NCBI RefSeq assembly: GCF_007786475.1
Contig: NZ_VNJJ01000012.1
Location: forward strand, 89,088 to 153,087
DNA length: 64,000 nucleotides
Source: Cohnella terricola
GTDB lineage: Bacteria; Bacillota; Bacilli; Paenibacillales; Paenibacillaceae
Reading direction: 5' to 3'
In this document: positions 61,889-64,000 of the stretch, in pieces
Layout of the letters: each line of letters opens with the position of its first letter
Numbering within the stretch: position 1 is the stretch's first letter
Notes under the pieces: generated by a model
What the model saw: only the letters and a program-made list of their open reading frames with translations
The model's database searches: none
What the model was told of the DNA's origin: nothing
Made by a program: the position numbers and the translations under genes

Positions 61889-63569
61889 GTGAAAAGTCTA
61901 AAAAGCAAAATCCTTCTCGGTTTCGCATCTGTCCTCGTTCTGCTCGTGATCGCGGGAGTTTCGGCCTCCGTCGGCATGAACTTGGGGGAAAGGCAAGTGA
62001 ATCACATGATCTTCCAAGGACCTGGAGCTCGTGACCGTCAGCGAACAGTTGTCCAAAAATGTGTCGCAGCGCGTGGCGATCGTCCGGGGTTACGTCCTGT
62101 TCGGGGAGGGATCTTTTCTCCAGGACTTCAGAAGATATACGGAAACGAGCAAAGCGCTGACCAAAAAATTGCTGGAGCTTTATCCCGGCGAAGAGACGAA
62201 GGCGCTTGTCGCCAGGAACGATGAATGGCGCGCGATGGTCGAAGACGAAGTGTTTCCTTCCTATGCCGCCGGCCATCTCGATAAAGCTTTGCAGCAACTC
62301 AACGATAAAACCGAGCCCATCGCCCGCGAGCTGATGACCGAATTCGATCGATTGGCCTCGTCTTCGCTCGAGCAGATTGATGCGGATAAACAATCGCTGA
62401 TTCAAAGCCTTTCCAGAAACAAGTGGATCGTCATGGTGCTCTCCGCCATCAGCATCCTGCTCGGGATCGGTATCGCTCTGGGCTTGTCCAATTCCATCAT
62501 TCGGCCGATCGTCCGCATTATCGAGCGCATTCGCTCGATCGCGGAAGGTGATCTGCAAGGCGAGCGGATCGATTCCGGCACGAAGGACGAGATCTCCAAG
62601 CTAGCCGAAGCCATGAATGGAATGGTCGGCAATTTGCGGAAAATCGTCGCCAAAGTTCACGAGAACGCCGGACACATCTCGTCTTCTTCCGACGGCTTAT
62701 CGGCTAGCGCTTCCGACATGAACGCGGCGACCGCGGACATCGCAGGCGCCGTTCGCGAAGTGGCGTCCGGCGCCCTCAAGCAACAAGGAAGCTTAAACGA
62801 CAATTCAGTCGCGATGACCGAAATGAGCATCGTAATCCAGCGAATTGCGGAAGCGACGAATAACGCTTCTCAGGTTGCCGCGGAGGCTGCGGAGAAAGCC
62901 GGGCAGGGTCAAACGGATATTCGTTCGGCGGTCGATCAGATGGGATCGATCCACCATGCGATCGGACGCACCTCCGGCTCCATGAATCGGCTTGGGACAA
63001 GGATCGGAGAGATCAACGCGATTCTAGCCATGCTGCGGGAAATTGCCGCGCAGACGAATATGCTCGGGCTGAACGCTTCCGTCGAAGCGGCGCGTGCCGG
63101 AGAGGCGGGACGTGGATTCTCCGTCGTCGCGAACGAAATCAAGAAATTGTCCGATCAATCCGCGAACTCTTCCAAATCGATCGCCGAATTGGTCAAGCTG
63201 ATTCATATGGACACGGACTCCGTGCTCGGAGAGATGGAAGAAAGCGTGAAGGCGATTGAGCGGGGGATGCGGCTAGTCGATCGCGCCGGCGCGACTTTCG
63301 AACGAATCGTCGACTCCAACGTGAATGTATCCGCCGACATTCAGGAGATCGCGTCTGCCGCGGAACAGATGTCGGCAAGTTCCGAGCAACTCGCCGCCTC
63401 GCTCGCGGAACTGACCGCCATCGCCGAGCAATCGCTTCGCCGTACGCGGCAAGTGGCGGACACGACGGATCACCAGCTCGGGGCAATGGAGGAAATCACG
63501 GCTTCGTCAAGTACGCTCCGTGCGATGGCGGGCGAGCTTAGAAGCGCTGTAGACGTTTTTAAGATTTAA
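61889..63569 (+). pseudogene. Methyl-accepting chemotaxis protein with a frameshift near 62015
   Basis: The gene starts at a GTG (61889) with GGAGG nine bases upstream and encodes KSLKSKILLGFASVLVLLVI, a membrane anchor. At about 62014-62015 one extra C (TTCCAAG for TTCAAG) shifts the frame; removing it joins the N-terminal part to the main frame, which reads on through ELVTVSEQLSKNVSQR. The rest has a ligand region, a second membrane segment (about 62425-62500), HAMP, and a long cytoplasmic signalling domain with the hairpin tip LREIAAQTNMLGLNASVEAA. Restored length is about 560 residues. It may be a real pseudogene or a sequencing error; a downstream start at 62031 would give an anchorless N-terminus. 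Confidence 0.88.
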
Positions 63570-63720
63570 TAGACTCCGTTTGCGGAATCACTTTTTCCGA
63601 GGCGCGGTTCCCGTTGACGATGACGATTCCGGCCACGACCAGCGTAAGCGCCGGCCAGACGGCAAGATGCAGCTCTTCCGAGAGCAGCATCGCGGATAGA
63701 AATACGCCGAATACCGGAAC
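63559..63720 (-). pseudogene. Truncated EamA/DMT-type transporter, C-terminal end only
   Basis: On the minus strand the last 50 or so codons read LVPVFGVFLSAMLLSEELHL then VWPALTLVVAGIVIVNGNRA, the final two membrane helices of a drug/metabolite (EamA) transporter. The normal stop codon is kept and overlaps the chemotaxis receptor's end by 11 bases. Upstream the homology breaks off at the first unit of the third tandem array, so about 80 per cent of the gene is missing. Confidence 0.75.
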
Positions 63721-63879
63721 CAATCGCCCGCAAGTCCGGAATTGCTCGAAATTATCGTACTGCTCTCCCACCAATCGCTCGCAAGTCCGGAATTGCTCGA
63801 AATAATCGTGCTACTCACTCACCAATCGCCCGCAAGTCCGGAATTGCTCGAAATAATCGTGCTACTCACTCACCAATGG
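63721..63879. repeat. Tandem array 3: 51-bp period, three units and a partial fourth
   Basis: Units start at 63721, 63772, 63823 and 63874, an exact 51-base step. Each reads CAATCGCCCGCAAGTCCGGA, then ATTGCTCGAAATAATCGTGC and TACTCACTCAC; units two and three differ at one base. Each unit carries AGTCCGG-N14-ATCGTGC on the plus strand (first unit ATCGTAC). The array begins where the EamA remnant ends and stops at CAATGGTCAAG. Beyond it, 63880-64000 is AT-rich with one terminator and no gene. Confidence 0.93.
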
Positions 63880-63915
63880 TCAAGTCCATTTTTATGTGTA
63901 TATTCTCTTTAGATG

Positions 63916-63960
63916 AGGTTAGCCGGATGCAGTTAAACACGGCTACCTTTTTCTTTTTTC
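63916..63960 (+). terminator. Rho-independent terminator near the window end
   Basis: AGGTTAGCCG (63916-63925) pairs with CGGCTACCT (63940-63948) with one bulged base, followed by TTTTTCTTTTTT on the plus strand. No gene ends close by on that strand, so it may stop read-through from the chemotaxis gene or array. Confidence 0.6.
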
Positions 63961-64000
63961 CATACTAGGTATGTCCGCATGTCAATAAATCGTTTTTCTT

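Overview
The window looks like a chromosomal segment of a spore-forming, moderately GC-rich Firmicute of the Paenibacillaceae (Cohnella/Paenibacillus type). The pointers are the sporulation proteins YhbH and YyaC, YesM/YesN-type two-component pairs beside sugar ABC transporters, copper-amine-oxidase-like N-terminal domains on secreted proteins, strong AGGAGG-type ribosome sites and CcpA-type cre sites. Most genes lie on the minus strand. I see no rRNA, tRNA, CRISPR array or intact transposase gene. The genus is an inference from gene content, not from a database search.

Layout. 1-2.7 kb: a response regulator and a truncated YesM-like kinase. 2.8-7.0 kb: sbcDC. 7.3-8.9 kb: a hydrolase and a DUF2239 gene behind a promoter with two palindromic operators and the stump of a divergent gene. 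9.2-15.6 kb: an accessory patch with intact yhbH, an AT-rich MORN-repeat gene, a decayed second copy of the yhbH 3' end, and a membrane-anchored KAP NTPase. 15.7-23.7 kb: a carbohydrate uptake locus (FAD oxidoreductase, two permeases, TIM-barrel protein, lipoprotein binding protein) with its two-component regulator and a cre site. 23.9-30.5 kb: cutC, a glycolate/lactate oxidase pair glcDF with divergent GntR regulator, and a cell-wall amino-sugar recycling pair (BadF-type kinase, anmK) behind a MurR-like operator. 30.7-39.9 kb: a sugar or polyol utilisation locus of two transcription units, each preceded by the same AraC-type site at the same distance from its -10 box, followed by an RpiR regulator.

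40-45.4 kb: NlpC/P60 hydrolase, GNAT, yyaC, TerB-like protein, malic enzyme, YebE-like protein. 45.9-61.7 kb: a catabolic locus built around an osmoprotectant-type (OpuC) ABC transporter, an enolase-superfamily enzyme, an aspartase-like lyase, two aldehyde dehydrogenases and two alcohol dehydrogenases. Next to it is a kinase/regulator/binding-protein operon whose NtrC-like regulator has lost the GAFTGA loop. I infer that this locus imports and breaks down a quaternary-amine or amino-acid-betaine compound. 61.9-64 kb: a frameshifted chemotaxis receptor, a truncated EamA transporter and gene-free DNA.

The most unusual signal is a set of three intergenic tandem arrays (45.5, 57.2 and 63.7 kb). 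Their repeat sequences differ, but all have an exact 51-bp period. Two of them share AGTCCGG-N14-ATCGTGC with identical spacing, on opposite strands. They look like one family of repeats with a conserved period and a conserved pair of sites, of unknown function.
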